A DNA stretch of 49,841 bases. Origin: DATGMS01 sp040905145 (GTDB lineage: Bacteria > Bacteroidota > Bacteroidia > Cytophagales > Cyclobacteriaceae). Below the pieces are notes generated by a model. The model was not told where the DNA came from. It saw nothing but the letters and a program-made list of their open reading frames with translations, and searched no databases. Positions 1 to 8,837 of this stretch are shown here, piece by piece (the first letter of the stretch is position 1; each line of letters opens with the position of its first letter). The position numbers were made by a program, and so were the translations under genes. The stretch lies in NCBI GenBank assembly GCA_040905145.1, contig JBBDSC010000060.1:1-49841 (forward strand), written 5' to 3'.

Positions 1-16
1 ATTACCATTTTATCAT

Positions 17-253
17 TTACTTCACCAACTTAACATAAAGTTGTTCTACCTTTTCCCTGGCCCAGGGAGTTTTTCTTAAAAACTTAAGGCTGGAATTGAT
101 GGATGGGTCATAGTTGAAGCATCGGATATTAATTCTGGTTCCGAGTTCTTCCCATCCATATTCATCTACTAAGCGCTCTAATATATTGGCCAGCTTTACT
201 CCGTGTAAGGGATTGTTAAGTTGTTCGTTGCCGGGATTGTTTGTATCGTTCAT
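17..253 (-). CDS. VF530 family (DUF2132) small DNA-binding protein
   Basis: This 78-residue protein matches the recalled VF530/DUF2132 consensus along nearly its whole length: an N-terminal NNPLHG motif (residues 14-19), then LERLVDEYGWEELG (25-38), an INIRCF segment and the C-terminal SLKFLRKTPWAREKVE block. The family is a small alpha-helical fold thought from structural work to bind DNA; the cellular role is not established. It is a complete single-domain protein of normal family length. It lies downstream of the decayed monooxygenase on the same strand with about 100 bases between, so co-transcription is possible but not shown. The family assignment is firm, the function is not. Confidence 0.88.
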   Translation of the reverse strand: MNDTNNPGNEQLNNPLHGVKLANILERLVDEYGWEELGTRINIRCFNYDPSINSSLKFLRKTPWAREKVEQLYVKLVK

Positions 254-352
254 TGCTTATATCGACATGTAAAGTGAGTTGTAAGTGTGTTCATAGCCTC
301 AAGGGAATTAAGAACCTTCACTTTCTTTTTTCGCAATATCCTTTGAAATTTT

Positions 353-816
353 TTATGCCTCTAAGGCAATTTCACGGATAAGTCCTGTAGAGCCAATCCA
401 AAAACCACAAAAATACAAGCCGTCCTTGCCAAAATACCTTTGTTGATTTACACTCACTTTTAAATCTTCAAAGCGACTTTTGTCAACAGCAATAATTCCA
501 TCACAATCCCGGTAATAACCAATAGCAGCAACAATGGCATCAAAATCTTCTTTTTTGCCATCTAAAAAATGAATGGTTTTGCCTGTAATGTGGTCGATAT
601 TATCATGGATCTTTATATGCCCTTCCTGGATATGTTTTATAGCCAACACTTTTTGCCCTTTAAAATCCCTGCCTGTTTTGTATTTGTAACTGTGCACGAT
701 GGTCCCAGGGAATGATTCCACTCCATTGAAATGGATGGCCTTGGGCTTACCAAACGACCCGTAGCCATTATCAAATATGTTGATTTGGAAGAACCTCTGG
801 TGGTGTCAGTAATGTT
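353..816 (-). pseudogene. Decayed flavin-containing monooxygenase (C-terminal remnant)
   Basis: The readable 3' part (from a GTG at 721 down to 353) encodes 122 residues typical of the C-terminal half of FAD/NADPH-dependent monooxygenases: FPGTIVHSYKYK after the ATG motif, the AAIGYYRD stretch and the closing FWIGSTGLIREIALEA. Upstream of 721 the family sequence continues in two frames: one reads FGKPKAIHFNGVESFPG, and a different frame reads STYLIMATGR, the motif that should directly precede it. A frameshift therefore lies near 752-762. Stops close both frames just upstream (near 800-820), so the N-terminal FAD and NADPH domains are gone. A truncated, frameshifted relic, almost certainly inactive. 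Confidence 0.8.
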
Positions 817-912
817 TTATATAGGTAATGAAATTACAAATTAATTCTCTTCGGTTTGCTATAGATCCTCAAAAAATATATTTTATTTTCTGAAAGGACT
901 GGGTGTTTATTG

Positions 913-1212
913 TTATGCTGCGTTGTTTTCAATTTGTTTTATATTGTTAAGTTCACTTTGTTTTGCACTCTTCTCTTCCTCAAGATCGAAATCGTCCTGA
1001 AGCCCAAGCCAAAACTTAGCTGATGTCCCAAAATATTTGGAAAGCCTCAAAGCTGTGTCGGCCGTAATTCGTCGATTTCCTTTAAGGATTTCGCTTACTC
1101 TGGTCTGGGGGATAAAAGTTTCTTTGGAAAGCCTATAAGCAGTTATTCCGAGCGGGCTTAGAAATTCTTCCTTGAGTATTTCTCCTGGATGTATATTTTT
1201 CAATTTCTCCAT
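913..1212 (-). CDS. higA: HigA family antitoxin (XRE-type helix-turn-helix)
   Basis: About 99 residues. I choose the ATG at 1210-1212 because the protein then begins MEKLKNIHPGEILKEEFL, the usual start of HigA antitoxins; the longer reading frame adds 18 residues that overlap the toxin gene. The helix-turn-helix follows (ITAYRLSKETFIPQTRVSEILKG, then a recognition-helix region NRRITADTALRLSKYFG) and the family ending SAKFWLGLQDDFDLE is present. It should neutralise the HigB ribonuclease encoded immediately upstream and repress the shared promoter by binding an operator there. Toxin-before-antitoxin order is characteristic of higBA. The pair looks intact. Confidence 0.9.
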   Translation of the reverse strand: MEKLKNIHPGEILKEEFLSPLGITAYRLSKETFIPQTRVSEILKGNRRITADTALRLSKYFGTSAKFWLGLQDDFDLEEEKSAKQSELNNIKQIENNAA

Positions 1213-1225
1213 TGCTGTAGTTTCT

Positions 1226-1507
1226 TTAATGATAGTCAATAATTTGTGCATCAAAAGCATTGTCATTTTCCCATAAGAAAATAATTCTCCATTGTTTATT
1301 GATCCTTATGCTATGAAACCCTTCCCATCTTCCACTTAGCTTTTCCAAATGATTGGCTGGGGGAATTCGCAGGTCATTGATATGTTGAGCGTTGTTAATC
1401 ATTCTTAATTTTCTTCTAGCGACATTTTGTATATCAGTGGGTAACTTTCTGGATTGAATTCCATTCCATATTTTTTCTGTTTCCTTATCTCCATATGACT
1501 TTATCAC
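1226..1507 (-). CDS. higB: HigB family toxin (RelE/ParE superfamily mRNA interferase)
   Basis: The 93-residue product has the HigB layout: an N-terminal segment ending ETEKIWNGIQSRKLP, a middle RRKLRMINNAQHINDLRIPPANHLEKLSG, and the C-terminal WEGFHSIRINKQWRIIFLWE strand pair that carries the conserved arginines and aromatic residues of this ribosome-dependent RNase fold, ending AQIIDYH. Known members cleave translated mRNA. The gene lies 13 bases upstream of higA, so the two are almost certainly one transcript. No inactivating lesion is visible. Confidence 0.92.
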   Translation of the reverse strand: MIKSYGDKETEKIWNGIQSRKLPTDIQNVARRKLRMINNAQHINDLRIPPANHLEKLSGRWEGFHSIRINKQWRIIFLWENDNAFDAQIIDYH

Positions 1508-1740
1508 AACAATTCTGTTTCACGTTACTAACGATAAAGATAAGTAAAAGTTTTCCATGTGAAAACCAGCCTTCTCTTTTTGTAGCAGGGCACCGGAACA
1601 GCTTTTCTCCGGTTAGCTGAAGTAATATCTCATAAATACCTTAACCTTCCTATTCTGAGACTGTGGATTGAGGAACCGATCCGCTACTGCATCTGGTCCG
1701 CCGCGGCGGGAGAAAAAGCCTGAAAGAAAACGCAAAAACC

Positions 1741-1867
1741 TGATCCGGTTGGGAGTGGATCAAGACCATGCCTATGCATGGAAGGACCGAGCGTTAAGAA
1801 AACTTCCTGTGGAAGTTTTTTAGAGAAGGGCCTGCAGGGGAGGCAAAAAAGGGCTGGGCAATAGCCC
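1741..1867. repeat. Four consecutive hairpins, possible structured RNA or repeat element
   Basis: Four inverted repeats follow each other: TGATCC/GGATCA (1741-1746 and 1757-1762), CCATGC/GCATGG around a 4-base loop (1766-1781), a perfect 9-bp stem AAAACTTCC/GGAAGTTTT with a 3-base loop (1799-1819), and GGGCT/AGCCC (1851-1867). The stems are seen directly; whether this is RNA-acting or a DNA-level mobile repeat is inference. The translation of the minus strand gives a 61-residue open frame whose sequence I associate with recurrent short hypothetical proteins of related genomes, which would fit a multi-copy repeat rather than a gene. Confidence 0.5.
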
Positions 1868-1967
1868 AAATGCGAAGCATTCGTGAATACCTTTTATAAT
1901 TCCTGGCTATTGATGATAAAGAATTATCCATCTGCGCAAAACAAGATGGAAAAAGAGTCTGTCTTAT

Positions 1968-2071
1968 TTCTTTGCGACCCTGCGTCTCTGCGTGAAACTT
2001 TTATGGAAACTCCGAGTCTTGGTGAGAAATTAATTTTTGCTCTCTCACAGAGGCCGTCAAGGCGCAAAGAA
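1968..2071. repeat. Dispersed imperfect palindromic repeat, about 104 bp
   Basis: The segment is bounded by a perfect 9-base inverted repeat, TTCTTTGCG at 1968-1976 and CGCAAAGAA at 2063-2071. Its interior (GACCCTGCGTCTCTGCGTGAAA) resembles a non-coding repeat scattered through many bacterial genomes, often mis-annotated as short proteins. A related motif with CACAAAG/CTTTGTG arms lies at 43866-43914. Confidence 0.5.
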
Positions 2072-2153
2072 TAGAAAGTCAGAGTAGGGTAAGTGCTTTA
2101 TTGGCTTTTATGCTTTTCCCTTATTTTACTTTTCGCGAAACCATTTTTATAAA

Positions 2154-2861
2154 TCAACCAATCAAATTTCCCTGATCGTCCCACTGGGCAATTTTGTTCC
2201 TTGATTCAGGATCAAGATAGATACTGGCATATTTTTCCTCATATTGCAGTCCGTGCTTGGCCAAAACCTCCTGCGGCACGCCATCCCAAACATTGGGCCT
2301 GTTGCCCACATAGCCCAAGTCATCCAAGCCTATCTTACTTGTGAAGAAGCCGGTAGCCGTAAGGTTCCTTACCATATTGAAAAACTTTACTCCTCCTTCC
2401 ATATCGGAAGCAGCTTTATCAGGATAAGCTATTTCGTCAATAATCTGTAGTTGTTGCTTATCGGAGCAACTTAAAAAGGAGGTTTCAAAAAGCTCGTCAG
2501 ACCGGTAATCCAGATACATTAAGCCTCCCCTCATGGGTACCTGATAGCCAGGCATATCCTTCATCATAAATTCTATAAAATCAGGAACTCCGGCATCATT
2601 GGCACTTCCTGAGGTTTCATCTGCGGGAATGATAATATCCACCAATACTTCTATTTTCTTTCTTTCCTCCTCGGTAAAAAATGTAGTGGAGTTCAACTGT
2701 TCATCCAGCTTCATCTCCTCAGGTGTCCTACCATAACTTAATGAGTCACCAATAGTAGGGGTGTGCTCAATTTCCTTTGTTCCCGGGCTACAACCCGTCA
2801 ATAAAAAACCCGAAGCCAATGACCCGGTAAACAACAATTTTAGATTTTCTCTTCTGTTCAT
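2154..2861 (-). CDS. Gluconate 2-dehydrogenase subunit 3 family lipoprotein
   Basis: The 235-residue protein starts MNRRENLKLLFTGSLASG and reaches a lipobox-like LLTGC (cysteine 24), so it looks like a twin-arginine-type lipoprotein signal; the twin arginine is at residues 3-4. The mature part carries the family pattern FFTEEERKKIEVLVDIIIPADE and DAGVPDFIEFMM. Members are the small subunit paired with FAD-dependent GMC dehydrogenases and are thought to help export or anchor the catalytic subunit. It sits 11 bases downstream of the GMC oxidoreductase on the same strand, which supports a two-subunit periplasmic enzyme. Electron acceptor and substrate are unknown. Confidence 0.88.
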   Translation of the reverse strand: MNRRENLKLLFTGSLASGFLLTGCSPGTKEIEHTPTIGDSLSYGRTPEEMKLDEQLNSTTFFTEEERKKIEVLVDIIIPADETSGSANDAGVPDFIEFMMKDMPGYQVPMRGGLMYLDYRSDELFETSFLSCSDKQQLQIIDEIAYPDKAASDMEGGVKFFNMVRNLTATGFFTSKIGLDDLGYVGNRPNVWDGVPQEVLAKHGLQYEEKYASIYLDPESRNKIAQWDDQGNLIG

Positions 2862-2872
2862 AGCCGATTACT

Positions 2873-4612
2873 TTAAATATTTTTCTTTTTCAATTCACTG
2901 ACAATATAATCCGAAGTCCTCCATGAAAGGGCGAGGATGGTCCAAGTGGGATTTTTATCTGCCTGGGAAACAAAAGGGCCACCATCAACAACAAATAGGT
3001 TTTTGCATTCATGAGCCTGACAGTTACTGTTGAGCACGGATGTTTTGGGATCGTTGCCCATTCTGGTGGTCCCCACTTCGTGAATGATCCTTCCAGGTGC
3101 ATGAAGTCCATAATTGGACTCCGGTCCAGGCTTTTGCCCCAATAGTTTGGCTCCTGAATTGGTGAGGATTTCTTCAAATGTTTCATGCATGTGCTTGGCC
3201 TGGTTAAGTTCTTGGTCAGTCCATTGATAATGGAATTTCAAAACGGGAATGCCGAACTTATCCACTGTACCACTGTCTATTTCGCAGTAATTGCTGTGTC
3301 TTGGGATGCTTTCACCCCTGCCCGACATGCCCACTGTGGTTCCATAAAACCTTCTGATATCTTTTTTCAGTCCTTCTCCGTATCCGCCATTTGTCCCCGG
3401 ATTGCCAAACTCATCTGTAATGTGTTGTCTCATGGAGTCCATGCCAAAGCCTGTACCATAGAGGGGCATGCCCATACCTCCCCAGTATTCAATATGGTAT
3501 CCCCTGGCAAAGTCCAGCTTCTTATTGTCCAACCACCAAGGGGTGTATACATGCATTCCACCGACTCCGTCCTCATTGTATCTTTCCCGGTCAATAAAGT
3601 CAGGCATGATGGCCATTCTATCCGCACCAGTGGAATCATGCAAGTACCTTCCAACTATCCCACTGCCATTCCCCAAGCCGTCCGGATGGGACTTGGATTT
3701 AGAGTTCAACATGATCCTGGCAGATTCACAAGCAGAAGCTCCCAGCACTACCACCCTGGCTCTTAGCTTGTATTCTTTCCCGTCCACCTTACTCACATAG
3801 GAAATACCAGTAGCCTCCCCTTGATCATTGGTGGTGACTTTTCTGACCATGGCCTGGGTGAAAAGGTCAACCTTGCCTTTTTTCATGGCCGGTTGTACCA
3901 AGCAAGTTCCCGAAGAAAAATCCGCGTACACCTGACAGGCACGGTTACATTGATTACAGAAAAAGCAAACCCCTCTTTCGTTGTTTACCGGGCGCGTTAA
4001 AATGGACAACCTGGCTGGGATCACGGGAATGTTTGCCTTGTCGGCCCCCTTTTTCATAAACAGCTCATGCAACCTGGGCTTTGGAGGGGGAAGAAAAAAA
4101 CCGTCGGGCTCATTGAACATTCCTTCTTTACTGCCAAAAACACCTATCAGCTGATCTACTTTATCATAATAGGGGCGGAGGTCATCATAGCTGATTGGCC
4201 AATTTTCCCCCAAACCATCAATGTCTTTCCTTTTCAAGTCGTTGGGGCCAAACCTAAGGGAGATCCTTCCCCAGTGATTGGTCCTGCCCCCCAACATCCT
4301 GGATCTGAACCAGTCAAACTGACTGCCGGCCCCTCTTGTATAAGGTTCACCTTCCAATTCCCAACCGCCAATGGCGGCATCAAAATCACCAAAAGGCCTT
4401 ACTGTGCCCGCACCTCGACGGGGAGATTCCCACGGGAACCTCAATTGTGTCCTGTCTTCTTCCTTGGCAGGATCATATTCCGCACCAGCTTCCATTACCG
4501 CTACAGACAGCCCCGCTTCAGCTAGGATCTTAGAGGCCATACCACCACCTGCTCCAGAACCTACAATGATCACATCATATTGTTCCCCAGATGATTTAAT
4601 CTCAATACCCAT
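2873..4612 (-). CDS. GMC family oxidoreductase (FAD-dependent, putative sugar or alcohol dehydrogenase)
   Basis: At 579 residues it has the glucose-methanol-choline architecture. The N-terminal ADP-binding motif VGSGAGGG is at residues 17-24 with MEAG closing the fold; a middle LGGRTNHWGR segment binds FAD; the C-terminus has HEVGTTRMG near residue 511 (conserved catalytic His) and the ADKNPTWTI block with the second catalytic Asn near 554. A cysteine cluster (CFFCNQCNRAC) around residues 216-226 is notable and could bind metal. It has no signal peptide of its own, so export would be by hitch-hiking with the subunit-3 lipoprotein encoded next. Oxidation of a polyol or sugar in the periplasm is the likely role; the substrate cannot be read. 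Confidence 0.92.
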   Translation of the reverse strand: MGIEIKSSGEQYDVIIVGSGAGGGMASKILAEAGLSVAVMEAGAEYDPAKEEDRTQLRFPWESPRRGAGTVRPFGDFDAAIGGWELEGEPYTRGAGSQFDWFRSRMLGGRTNHWGRISLRFGPNDLKRKDIDGLGENWPISYDDLRPYYDKVDQLIGVFGSKEGMFNEPDGFFLPPPKPRLHELFMKKGADKANIPVIPARLSILTRPVNNERGVCFFCNQCNRACQVYADFSSGTCLVQPAMKKGKVDLFTQAMVRKVTTNDQGEATGISYVSKVDGKEYKLRARVVVLGASACESARIMLNSKSKSHPDGLGNGSGIVGRYLHDSTGADRMAIMPDFIDRERYNEDGVGGMHVYTPWWLDNKKLDFARGYHIEYWGGMGMPLYGTGFGMDSMRQHITDEFGNPGTNGGYGEGLKKDIRRFYGTTVGMSGRGESIPRHSNYCEIDSGTVDKFGIPVLKFHYQWTDQELNQAKHMHETFEEILTNSGAKLLGQKPGPESNYGLHAPGRIIHEVGTTRMGNDPKTSVLNSNCQAHECKNLFVVDGGPFVSQADKNPTWTILALSWRTSDYIVSELKKKNI

Positions 4613-4777
4613 AATTTCTTTAATCTTTAAATTTTTTCAAAAAGTAAAACAAAAAGCCAATATAAAAAAACTTTTTTTAGTTCTATGTGGAATATGATGG
4701 CTAAGGTTGGTTATTTCATAATAATCCTTAACTCATCATTCATAATTCCTCAATCAACTCCCCTCTTCAGTTTCCCC

Positions 4778-5464
4778 CTATAACAATGGCTTCAAATATT
4801 CCCACACAGTTTCCGCAACTATACGGTGGCCTTCTTCATTAGGGTGAACACCATCCGATAAATTCAGGGAAGATTCACCCCCCACTCTTTCCAGTAAGAA
4901 GGGGATTAAGTATACGTTCTCTTCTTCAGCAAGATCAGGAAATATAGCCTTGAATTCCTCCGAAAATCTTTTCCCCATATTGGGAGGCACCTGCATACCA
5001 GCCAATACTATTTTTGTTTGGGGATATTTATCCTGCACCAGATTAATGATTTTTTTTAAGTTTTTCCTGGTTTCGGAAACGGCTATTCCCCTGAGCCCAT
5101 CGTTTCCTCCCAACTCCAGGACAAAAATATCGGGTTCTTCCTCCAAGAACCAATCCAGCCGGTTTAATCCACTTGCGGTAGTCTCTCCGCTTAGTCCTCC
5201 ATTGATAATGGTATAATCCAATTCTAAACTATCAATCCGGTTCTGGAGAATCGCAGCAAAAGCATCTTCAGGCTCAATTCCATATCCGGCGGTTAGACTG
5301 TTCCCAAATATCACAATAGTTTTCTTTTCTTTTTTATCAGCGGATCTTTCGTCATTTGCATCCATAGCAGAGGTAGCTTCGTCCGGTTTTTGACCACAGG
5401 AAAAAAAGGCTATTAGGAGCATAATAAAAGCAAAGCTTGTATATTGGAAAAATTTCAATTGCAT
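4778..5464 (-). CDS. Arylesterase / lysophospholipase-like SGNH hydrolase (TesA-like) lipoprotein
   Basis: The 228-residue protein begins with a hydrophobic signal ending in a lipobox at Cys23 (LIAFFSC). The SGNH blocks are complete: FGNSLTAGYG with nucleophile Ser56, GGLSGET with Gly93, GGND with Asn121, and DGVHPN with Asp204 and His207. This is the TesA/EstA group of esterases. The gene is divergent from an ATP-binding protein/permease pair of the YbbA-YbbP type, the same gene neighbourhood as tesA-ybbA-ybbP in E. coli, which strengthens the assignment. The substrate is unknown; a lipid or acyl-ester role at the cell envelope is inferred. Confidence 0.92.
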   Translation of the reverse strand: MQLKFFQYTSFAFIMLLIAFFSCGQKPDEATSAMDANDERSADKKEKKTIVIFGNSLTAGYGIEPEDAFAAILQNRIDSLELDYTIINGGLSGETTASGLNRLDWFLEEEPDIFVLELGGNDGLRGIAVSETRKNLKKIINLVQDKYPQTKIVLAGMQVPPNMGKRFSEEFKAIFPDLAEEENVYLIPFLLERVGGESSLNLSDGVHPNEEGHRIVAETVWEYLKPLL

Positions 5465-5552
5465 GATCTTATATTTTAATTTGCTAACCTTAACCCAAAA
5501 AGTGGGCTGATTGTTTCCAGTTTAATATAAATCATTTCTAGTATATTTAAAT

Positions 5553-6230
5553 ATGTCCATTTTAGCCGTAGAGCAAGTCACGAAAATATACCAAAGCGGG
5601 AACAGGAAACTGACTGTTTTGGACCATGTGAATTTTCAGGTAAATTCAGGGGAAAGCATCGCCATAGTAGGCCCTTCAGGAAGTGGGAAAACCACTCTTT
5701 TGGGCTTGTGTGCAGGCTTGGACCAAGCCAGCTCGGGAAGTGTTTTACTCAATGGCCATAAAATGGAATTGATGTCAGAAGACCAAAGGGCTTCGGTCAG
5801 AAATCAGGATGTCGGCTTTATTTTCCAAAATTTCCAATTGCTACCCACACTTACAGCCCTTGAAAATGTGATGGTTCCGCTTGAACTTAAGAAGAGAAAA
5901 AACGCCAAACAGAAAGCTCAGGACCTTTTGGAGAAAGTAGGCTTAGGAGATAGGGCCACCCATTATCCCTCACAGTTATCCGGAGGTGAGCAACAGCGTG
6001 TATCTATTGCAAGGGCTTTTGCAAATGAGCCCAAAATCCTTTTTGCAGATGAGCCTACAGGAAATCTGGATACGGAGACAGGGGAAATGATTGAAGATTT
6101 GATTTTTAACATGAACAAAGCTTTGGGAACGACTTTGATCCTGGTCACTCATGACATAGGGCTGGCGGGGAAAACCAATAGAATTATCCAGATCAAAGGA
6201 GGGAAAATACAGGAAGAGGGAAATGCATAG
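5553..6230 (+). CDS. ABC transporter ATP-binding protein (YbbA/LolD-like)
   Basis: The 225-residue ATPase has every core motif: Walker A GPSGSGKTT (40-48), Q-loop FQNFQLLP (91-98), signature LSGGEQQR (142-149), Walker B ILFADEP (162-168) and the switch histidine in VTHD (His200). Its size and sequence put it in the MacB/LolD/YbbA class that powers mechanotransmission rather than ordinary transport. Its last 8 bases overlap the start of the permease gene, so the two are translationally coupled. It is divergent from the TesA-like esterase. Function in lipid or lipoprotein handling is inferred from the neighbourhood. Confidence 0.94.
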   Translation: MSILAVEQVTKIYQSGNRKLTVLDHVNFQVNSGESIAIVGPSGSGKTTLLGLCAGLDQASSGSVLLNGHKMELMSEDQRASVRNQDVGFIFQNFQLLPTLTALENVMVPLELKKRKNAKQKAQDLLEKVGLGDRATHYPSQLSGGEQQRVSIARAFANEPKILFADEPTGNLDTETGEMIEDLIFNMNKALGTTLILVTHDIGLAGKTNRIIQIKGGKIQEEGNA

Positions 6231-8742
6231 ATTGTCTTGGACTTTGAAAATGGCCTTTCGGGATTTCCGAAAGAATATCGCCAAACTTTTGCTTTTTATT
6301 TCCTCCATTGTGATAGGAATTGCCGCACTGGTCGCCATCAGTTCCTTTGGGGACAATTTAAAAAATGATATTGACAGGCAGGCAAAAGAGCTGTTGGGAG
6401 CCGATCTGGAATTGGAAAACAACAAGCCTTTGGGTGATCAAGCACTCGATAGTATTGCAGAGGATATAGCTTCTGAAATCAATTTCGCCAGTATGGTTTC
6501 TTTCCCTGCCAGCGGAGACAGTCGTTTAACGCAAGTAAGAGCCTTGGAAGGCAATTTCCCCTTTTATGGAAAACTGGAAACTGTTCCCGCAGAGGCAGAA
6601 AGTACTTTCAGGACCTCTGGTAAAAAAGCTTTGGTAGAGAAAACGTTGATGGCATTGTTCAATGCACAAGTAGGGGACAGTATCAAAGTGGGCGAAGTGA
6701 CTTTTGTCATTGAAGGGGAACTTCAAAAAGTACCTGGTCAAACTGGTATTGCGGCCACTGTCGCCCCTGCGGTATATATTCCAATGGAGTATGTGGAGGA
6801 GACGGGTTTAATCCAATTTGGAAGCCGGGTGAGATATGAGCGGTATTATAAATTTGCGGAAAACGAGAACATAGATCAATTAATAGAACCTTTTCAAGAA
6901 GGTTGGGAAGAGGAGAAAATAGATGAGGATACGGTAGAAGATAGAAAGCGTTCTACCGGAAGATCTTTTGCTAACCTTTCGGATTTTCTCAGTTTGGTGG
7001 CTTTTATTGCTTTGCTGTTGGGCTGTGTGGGCGTGGCCAGTGCGGTAAATGTCTTTGTGAAGGAAAAATTGGCTTCCGTGGCCATCTTAAGATGTTTAGG
7101 CGTTTCTTCCTTTGGGGCATTGCTGATCTATATGACACAAATTGTCATTATGGGTTTGATCGGATCCATAATTGGGGCTTTTTTTGGGACTTTACTGCAA
7201 TTTGCTTTACCTATGGTATTCAGCGATTTTCTTCCGGTAGAAGTGAACGTTGAGATTTCATGGACTGCTGTTACTTTTGGGGTGATTACAGGTTTGTTTA
7301 TTTCGGTACTGTTTGCATTGTTGCCCTTGTTAAAAATCCGGAAAGTCTCCCCGATGAGTACTTTGAGGCCAGAAACTGAGGAGGGAAAGATCAGCAAAGA
7401 TCCTTTAAGATGGGTGGTGATCCTGGGTATAGTGGCTTTTATCTTCGGCTTTAGCTTTTATCTTTTAAATGATTGGGAAGAAGCAATGGGATTTACCGGG
7501 TTCGTAATTTTCGCCTTTGGGGTGCTCTGGTTGATGGGAATAGGAATAATGTGGGCCATCAGGAGGTTTTTGCCACTTTCTTTGAACTATCCTATAAGAC
7601 AGTCCCTTTCCAATCTTTACCGGCCTAACAACCAAACCATTTCCCTGATAGCAACGATAGGACTGGGAACGGCAATGATCAGTACTTTATTTTTTGTGCA
7701 AAACCAATTGCTTGAGGAGGCGAAGTTTGCGGATAAGGAAGATCAACCCAACTTGTTGCTTTTTGATATTCAGACCGGGCAAGTGGGAGATATCCGAAAT
7801 AGAATTTTAAACCAGGACCTGCCGATTTTGCAGCAAGTGCCCATTGTGACTATGGGACTAAATGAAATCAATGGCCTGACTAGAGCGGCAAACGAGGAAT
7901 TGGATGAAGAGGAAAGAAGGTCGCGCTCATTATATAATAGGGAATTCAGGGTTACGTATCGGGATAGCCTGATTGATTCGGAAAGACTTGTGGAAGGAAA
8001 GCTTTACCAGGTAGAGAATCCAGGAGACAGTATTTTTGTCTCTTTTGAAAAAGGATATGCGGAGAGAACAGGGGTTAATTTGGGGGATGAAATCATCTTC
8101 AATGTCCAGGGAAGGCCCATAACTACTTATGTGGGGAGTTTTAGAGATGTCAGCTTTAGACAGCTATCGACCAATTTTTTGGTTTTATTCCCTGACAATG
8201 TCTTGAACAATGCCCCTCAGTTTCATGTTATCATTACCAATACGAAAGGAGACCTGCAGTCTGCAAACTTGCAAAGAGAGATTGTTCAGGAATATCCCAA
8301 TATTTCTGTGGTCAACTTGTCTACCATTGTAGAAACATTGGAGGATTTGTTGGGGAAAATCAGTTTTGTGATCCAGTTTATGGCCATGTTTAGCATTGTG
8401 ACGGGCTTATTAGTTCTGATCAGTTCTTTGATCATTAGTAAATATCAAAGACTTAGGGACAGCATTTTACTACGGACTCTTGGTGCAAGTAGTCGCACGG
8501 TCAGCCTAATCAATACCTTTGAATATTTCTTTTTGGGAAGTTTAGCTTCTTTAAGCGGAATAATGCTTTCCTTTCTGGCCACTTTGCTTCTAAACCTTTA
8601 TGTTTTTGAATTTCCAGTGCGTTGGGCTTGGGCGGAAGGATTGCTGGTGTATTTGGTCATCACGGCAGTTACCGTACTTTTGGGTTGGCTAAATGGAAAG
8701 AATATTATCAACAAGCCCCCAATGGATATATTGAGGAGCTAA
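6223..8742 (+). CDS. ABC transporter permease, FtsX/MacB superfamily (YbbP-like)
   Basis: The 839-residue protein has the two-FtsX-repeat layout of YbbP. After a short N-terminal stretch there is a membrane helix (about residues 20-40), a large periplasmic domain, a three-helix FtsX block (about 255-390), further helices (about 395-450), a second periplasmic domain and a final FtsX block (about 715-830) ending NKPPMDILRS. It starts inside the 3' end of the ATPase gene. Together they should form a complex that couples cytoplasmic ATP hydrolysis to movement of periplasmic domains. Length is normal for the YbbP class. Confidence 0.92.
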   Translation: MHRLSWTLKMAFRDFRKNIAKLLLFISSIVIGIAALVAISSFGDNLKNDIDRQAKELLGADLELENNKPLGDQALDSIAEDIASEINFASMVSFPASGDSRLTQVRALEGNFPFYGKLETVPAEAESTFRTSGKKALVEKTLMALFNAQVGDSIKVGEVTFVIEGELQKVPGQTGIAATVAPAVYIPMEYVEETGLIQFGSRVRYERYYKFAENENIDQLIEPFQEGWEEEKIDEDTVEDRKRSTGRSFANLSDFLSLVAFIALLLGCVGVASAVNVFVKEKLASVAILRCLGVSSFGALLIYMTQIVIMGLIGSIIGAFFGTLLQFALPMVFSDFLPVEVNVEISWTAVTFGVITGLFISVLFALLPLLKIRKVSPMSTLRPETEEGKISKDPLRWVVILGIVAFIFGFSFYLLNDWEEAMGFTGFVIFAFGVLWLMGIGIMWAIRRFLPLSLNYPIRQSLSNLYRPNNQTISLIATIGLGTAMISTLFFVQNQLLEEAKFADKEDQPNLLLFDIQTGQVGDIRNRILNQDLPILQQVPIVTMGLNEINGLTRAANEELDEEERRSRSLYNREFRVTYRDSLIDSERLVEGKLYQVENPGDSIFVSFEKGYAERTGVNLGDEIIFNVQGRPITTYVGSFRDVSFRQLSTNFLVLFPDNVLNNAPQFHVIITNTKGDLQSANLQREIVQEYPNISVVNLSTIVETLEDLLGKISFVIQFMAMFSIVTGLLVLISSLIISKYQRLRDSILLRTLGASSRTVSLINTFEYFFLGSLASLSGIMLSFLATLLLNLYVFEFPVRWAWAEGLLVYLVITAVTVLLGWLNGKNIINKPPMDILRS

Positions 8743-8802
8743 TCCCAGGAATTTTCTGAACGGCAAAATAATTCCGGAAAATGAAACTTTTCACGCATTT
8801 AC

Positions 8803-8814
8803 ATGTATATACAT
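8803..8814. promoter_or_regulatory. Perfect 12-bp palindrome upstream of the marR-like gene, candidate operator
   Basis: ATGTATATACAT is a perfect palindrome about 24 bases before the chosen ATG of the MarR-family gene. MarR proteins commonly bind short AT-rich palindromes in their own promoter. The nine bases TATACATTT at 8808-8816 recur at 9488-9496 before the OmpA-family gene. Binding is inferred, not shown. Confidence 0.4.
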
Positions 8815-8837
8815 TTAATACTACTACAATATATTCA

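Larger units (their letters stand above)
1508..2153. other. Gene-free interval with structured repeats
   Basis: Between higB and the subunit-3-like gene I find no convincing gene. Two short open frames here (1684-1869 minus and 1883-2074 plus) read through palindromic DNA and look like by-products. The interval holds a four-hairpin element (1741-1867) and a dispersed palindromic repeat (1968-2071), listed separately. Confidence 0.6.

Noticed and set aside
1684..1869. 61-residue minus-strand open frame
   Set aside because: It translates the four-hairpin element; Pro/Phe-rich unstructured sequence, no domain, no plausible operon. Treated as repeat DNA.
1883..2074. 63-residue plus-strand open frame (contains FLCDPASLRETF)
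   Set aside because: This is the translation of a dispersed palindromic repeat known to give false short proteins in many genomes.
3185..3766. 193-residue plus-strand frame antisense to the GMC oxidoreductase
   Set aside because: Shadow of a well-supported gene on the other strand; low-quality composition and no motif. The frames at 4067-4525 and 4371-4697 were rejected for the same reason.
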